Positions 61,133 through 64,000 of a DNA stretch of 64,000 nt are shown piece after piece. The first letter of the stretch is position 1; each line of letters begins with the position of its first letter. Position numbers and translations under genes: made by a program. Under the pieces are notes generated by a model. That model saw only the letters and a list, made by a program, of their open reading frames with translations. It was not told the DNA's origin and did no database searches. Source of the DNA: Phycisphaerales bacterium (GTDB lineage Bacteria; Planctomycetota; Phycisphaerae; UBA1845); contig JADZBE010000026.1 of assembly GCA_020852275.1 (NCBI GenBank), positions 1 to 64,000 of the forward strand. The letters run 5' to 3'.

Positions 61133-62301
61133 AATCGCCGCCCTCCAATTTGCCCGCTGTTCCAGAGTTCACCAAGTTGATACTTTTCCAGCCAAACTTG
61201 GAGATTCGCGCGGTTGAGGCGATTCAGCGTCGTTGCCCCGTCTTGCTTCTCGCAAACGACGATTGATTCCGGTTGATCGCTCAACGCATCGACGAGCTCG
61301 TCGGAATGGGTCGTCACAATAATCTGCATTCGCTTGCTCGCCTCTTGCAACAAATCGGATAGTGCGGGGATAATGTCCGGATGAAGTCCAAGGTCGGGTT
61401 CATCAAGGCAAACCACCTTCGGAGGAGAGGGATCCAACAATATCGCCAACAGAGCAAGCCATCGCATCGTGCCATCGGACAGCCGCGTGGCTGGCGTAAT
61501 CCATTGGTTCTCAGTCAGGTATATCTGAACGGTGCCGCCCTCGATCCGGACGTCCACGGCTTCAGCGCTGGGATAGAATCGCCTAAGCAAATCCTCCAGT
61601 CTCGTTCGCGACTCTCTGTGCGCCCGCAAACGGTTCAGAATGAGCCCGATATTTGAGCCGTCTTCGAGGAGCGCGCGTGAGGGCAGGTCGGTACGCTGAG
61701 GTTGACGCGTGGGCGATTTGGGACCGAAGTTAATATCTCGATAGGCACGAATTCCTTCGTAATCGGCTCGAATATGTGCGATCTCAGGATACTCGTCCGG
61801 ATCGTTCCGCTGGGCAAGGACCGATCGTTCAGGATCGAGATCTTCGCGGCGCAGTGATCGCTTCGGATTCCGATCGCTTTCGACACCGGCGAACCATGCA
61901 CGACCGTGCTCGTAGTGAAAATAAAAGAACGGACGTTGAGCCCGATGATCGGTCTTCTGGGAAGCCTCAATCAATTCATCCTCGACGGTGAACCGCTGAG
62001 CCGCTGATCGAAAGTCGAGACGGTGCCGGAGACACGGAGCGCGCGTCAGATCAATGCCCTCAAGTACAACTTCGATCCGCGCGATCGCGTCAACTGCCGA
62101 GCCTTTCCAAATCCAGTCAATGATTGGCAGTGAAACTTCAGGACCGGCCGCCGGCAACCGGCTCAGAAGATACATCGCCTCCAGTACGTTGGACTTTCCG
62201 CAGCCGTTCGGCCCGATGAGAACATTCAACGGCCCCAATTCCAAGTTCGTTTCATTTGGGCCAAAGGAGAGCAAGTTACGGAATAGAATCGACTTAAGCA
62301 T
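61129..62301 (-). CDS. AAA family ATPase (SMC-like, OLD/RloA type)
   Basis: About 390 residues with an ABC/SMC-type ATPase head. Walker A is GPNGCGKSNVLEAM (from residue 30); a signature LSDGTMRWLALLAI and Walker B VVCLDEPDLGLHPD lie in the C-terminal half; the switch histidine is in IVTTHSDELVDAL. The long middle helix region lacks an obvious coiled coil. ATG 62301 opens MLKSILFRNLLSFGPNE; the upstream extension runs through the broken nucleotidyltransferase gene. It pairs with the overlapping DUF4276 gene. Related pairs act in abortive infection; here the target is unknown. Confidence 0.84.
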   Translation of the reverse strand: MLKSILFRNLLSFGPNETNLELGPLNVLIGPNGCGKSNVLEAMYLLSRLPAAGPEVSLPIIDWIWKGSAVDAIARIEVVLEGIDLTRAPCLRHRLDFRSAAQRFTVEDELIEASQKTDHRAQRPFFYFHYEHGRAWFAGVESDRNPKRSLRREDLDPERSVLAQRNDPDEYPEIAHIRADYEGIRAYRDINFGPKSPTRQPQRTDLPSRALLEDGSNIGLILNRLRAHRESRTRLEDLLRRFYPSAEAVDVRIEGGTVQIYLTENQWITPATRLSDGTMRWLALLAILLDPSPPKVVCLDEPDLGLHPDIIPALSDLLQEASKRMQIIVTTHSDELVDALSDQPESIVVCEKQDGATTLNRLNRANLQVWLEKYQLGELWNSGQIGGRRF

Positions 62302-62440
62302 ACGATTTCTCAAATGCCTGAGGGGGTGCCGTTCCGCGGCAGTGGATGGTATACCCCCCGGCCAGCAGGTATTCAACCTTCACCAAGTTCAGCGAACTCA
62401 AAAACTCTCTGAAGTCGGCCGGTAATCGCGGCGTCGTCAT
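62294..62440 (-). pseudogene. Truncated nucleotidyltransferase gene
   Basis: Starting at ATG 62440 it reads PRLPADFREFLSSLNLVKVE and YLLAGGYTIH, which is the N-terminus of a DUF6036-type or minimal nucleotidyltransferase (GGYAvHYHG expected next). It then leaves the family sequence and ends with RGTAPPQAFEKSYA. The metal-binding Asp residues that should follow are absent. It stops exactly where the AAA cassette begins, so the cassette junction is probably within it (about 62340). Confidence 0.68.
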
Positions 62441-62603
62441 GATTGATCTGCCTAAGAAGCTCCGCTGCTTCGAGCCGCTCGTCCGGGGTTCGACCAAGCC
62501 AGTACTCGCGCTCGCCGTCGTCGAGCGTCCCGAACTCGAAGACCCTTCGATCCATCCGCGCGGTGGAAACCTGGTCAACATTTCGCGGACGTTCTTCGCT
62601 CAT
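62373..62603 (-). CDS. Small partner protein of a nucleotidyltransferase module
   Basis: 76 residues, ATG 62603. The sequence DDGEREYWLGRTPDERLEAA and ELLRQINHDDAAITGRLQRV matches a common small helical protein that precedes nucleotidyltransferase genes in genomic islands. Such pairs are suspected antitoxin/toxin or modification modules. Its partner downstream is truncated, so this gene is probably orphaned. It overlaps the start of that partner. Confidence 0.6.
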   Translation of the reverse strand: MSEERPRNVDQVSTARMDRRVFEFGTLDDGEREYWLGRTPDERLEAAELLRQINHDDAAITGRLQRVFEFAELGEG

Positions 62604-62656
62604 CTTCAGCCATTATACCACGAGGCACGAAGGTGGGGAGCGCAGGGCCGGTTCAA

Positions 62657-62830
62657 GCCGGTATCGGCCTCCGTCGGCACGGCCATGCGCACGGCGTCCT
62701 CCCCCGCGCGGGCGAGTTTCTGAATCTCGGCGATGCAGGCGTCGACGTCATGCGTGTAGCCGGCGGTCATGGTCTTAAGCACGATGGGCGCGCCGCCGCC
62801 GAGCGGAACGCGATCGGCGAAGGCGTAGCG
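62657..62830 (-). pseudogene. Second, diverged ispG 5' fragment
   Basis: In the frame from 62905 the segment RVPLGGGAPIVLKTMTAGYT, then IAEIQKLARAGEDAVRMAVP, mirrors the first 58 residues of IspG at 60513. The two differ at many positions (VVLQTMTSGYTYEID versus IVLKTMTAGYTHDVD), so it is not a recent exact copy. It stops abruptly at about 62657. Confidence 0.75.
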
Positions 62831-62874
62831 GATCCCTGTCGGCACGCTCTCCGAGCGCTCAATCCTATTCCACC

Positions 62875-63921
62875 CTATTCCACTGGGAAGCGGCTGAACG
62901 TCCATGGGACCAATAGCTCGGCCTTGCGCAAATACGGATTGTCCCAGAGGTTTGGAGCAGCCTCGTTCAACCCGGACGGATAACAGCCCGGAACAAGCAT
63001 CACGCCAATGAGGTTTTGGCCCAAGGCGCTTGCGGCATCATCCCAGATCGAGCTCGTTTTCGAGCCGTCTCTACTTGTGTCAGTTGCCCCATACAACACA
63101 CTCTTGATCTCTTCTAAATCGGGCAAGTTGGCGAAATCATTAAATGCAATCGCAACTACCAGGCGCTCACAGGACTTGTATCGCCTTACCTTTTCAGCAA
63201 TGGCGTCTCTTAGCTTCACCTCCCCGACGTCGCCCGTCCACGCTGCCGACGCCTGTCCGGCGATCACCTGCGCCAGCTTCTCATTACTATTCAGGTCAAT
63301 CAGGTAAAGCTTGAGCCTCCAACCTTCTGGTTCGCAATAGTCCCGGCTCCTCGGCACCATTGTGGAGTATCGAGCCTGAGTGAACCAATCATTCAAGAAT
63401 AACGCGAACTTTCGAGCGCTCGGATTGGCGTCGGACACTCTGCTTCCAGCCAAACTCAAGCCAACCGCGAATCCTTGCACGGTGATCAACGGTGAGGCCT
63501 CCATATTGAGCTGATGGATTCTCTTTGCAAGTTTGGAGGTCGCCGATGATTCGCGAATTACGGTGCATTCGACGATAGTGGACAACGAGTTTGCGTTGGT
63601 AACTCGAAAATCTGGTGTCAACCCTTGGTCAATCTGCGGATTCACTTCGATGTCAAAACCAAGGGATCGAAACACTTCATGCACGTAGAGCTCAAAAACG
63701 GCTGCTTCGAATGCGGATTCGTCCTTGGCGGTGAGCCTAGCGTAAAGGTGCTGTTTGGAGGCAGGAGGAAAGTCCTTCCAAAGTCGATTCAGCGTTTCCC
63801 GCGCCAAGACGGCGTGGGCGCGCTCCGAACGTGAGAGGTATTGGAACGGGGTCTCGCCTGGGCAGATCGCGCCCCCGGAGAGAAGTGCAGAACAGAATAA
63901 TTCAGCGGGAGCGGCGCTCAT
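62875..63921 (-). CDS. Unknown protein with a PD-(D/E)XK-like nuclease core
   Basis: About 348 residues, ATG 63921. Residues 71-125 look like a restriction-endonuclease-type core: FEAAVFELYVHEVFRSLGF, GLTPDFRVTNANSL and STIVECTVIRESS. PDF gives the first acidic residue and VEC the second; a following lysine is not in the usual place. The remainder (FALFLNDWFTQARYSTMV, LVVAIAFNDFANLPDLEEIK) is not recognised. It lies at the edge of the island and could be an orphan effector. The gene is complete, and only about 80 bases of the window lie upstream of it. Confidence 0.62.
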   Translation of the reverse strand: MSAAPAELFCSALLSGGAICPGETPFQYLSRSERAHAVLARETLNRLWKDFPPASKQHLYARLTAKDESAFEAAVFELYVHEVFRSLGFDIEVNPQIDQGLTPDFRVTNANSLSTIVECTVIRESSATSKLAKRIHQLNMEASPLITVQGFAVGLSLAGSRVSDANPSARKFALFLNDWFTQARYSTMVPRSRDYCEPEGWRLKLYLIDLNSNEKLAQVIAGQASAAWTGDVGEVKLRDAIAEKVRRYKSCERLVVAIAFNDFANLPDLEEIKSVLYGATDTSRDGSKTSSIWDDAASALGQNLIGVMLVPGCYPSGLNEAAPNLWDNPYLRKAELLVPWTFSRFPVE

Positions 63922-64000
63922 GGGAGAATCGGTCCTTCCAAGTGTTTCGCTGGTGGAGATGCGCGTCGTCCATATTGGCGAACCTCTCGGTGGTCGCTCG

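Noticed and set aside
59308-62830. Recent exact duplication of ispG
   Set aside because: The 5' fragment differs from the intact gene at many codons, so it is an older or foreign allele, not a fresh duplicate.

Overview
The window looks like chromosomal DNA of a high-GC planctomycete (Planctomycetota). The evidence is a PEP-CTERM protein, a dockerin inside an RHS-type protein, many secreted proteins without recognisable domains, long intergenic spaces filled with short palindromic and tandem repeats, and mostly scattered housekeeping genes. The phylum call is an inference from this style; no rRNA gene is present to confirm it. All family names rest on reading motifs by eye, not on database searches.

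Layout. 0.1-4.3 kb: a frameshifted RHS/dockerin remnant, then pabB and pabC (4-aminobenzoate synthesis). 5.0-15.3 kb: a LolC/E-like permease, a CBS-domain protein, two zinc-ribbon proteins, a LutA-like Fe-S protein, two secreted proteins (one with a metzincin zinc motif) and an AI-2E family transporter. 15.6-21.1 kb: nadB, a STAS protein, then a leftward run of an arabinokinase-like GHMP kinase, a DUF151 nuclease-like protein and panB. 21.7-27.5 kb: a lipoprotein, a leftward pair in which a periplasmic ligand-binding protein overlaps a hybrid histidine kinase, and a YjbQ protein. A tRNA-Leu(GAG) lies at 27.7 kb. 28.4-31.4 kb: a beta-propeller protein and a YceI-TPR fusion.

31.9-37.8 kb is a tight rightward cluster: an S1-domain protein, two hot-dog dehydratases, an acyl carrier protein and two ketosynthase-like proteins. 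The first ketosynthase has lost its catalytic residues (chain-length-factor-like); the second keeps Cys-His-His. This suggests a dedicated type II fatty-acid or polyketide-like pathway. 38.1-40.4 kb holds parB with a near-consensus parS site just upstream, then mobA. 40.6-47.8 kb: a DUF1573 protein, a small membrane protein, an unknown protein, a PilX-like protein and a GspE/PilB ATPase. 47.9-56.5 kb: two sugar ABC permeases, a PEP-CTERM protein, a UbiB-like kinase, a broken GxxExxY gene, a small lipoprotein, a stand-alone tRNA-binding protein and a secreted protein.

56.7-64.0 kb, all leftward, reads as an accessory/defence island built around ispG. It holds a zeta-like kinase with a small overlapping partner, a zinc-finger protein with a nucleoside-deoxyribosyltransferase/TIR-like domain, a Uma2 remnant, hicAB, an AAA ATPase-DUF4276 pair, a truncated nucleotidyltransferase with its small partner, a second diverged ispG fragment, and a PD-(D/E)XK-like protein. 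By eye several of these genes are less GC-rich than the rest. This island is the best place to look for an undescribed system.

Dispersed repeats are a theme throughout: a ~270 bp element in two inverted copies (4.7 and 28.0 kb), REP-like palindromes, hairpin arrays and heptamer arrays.
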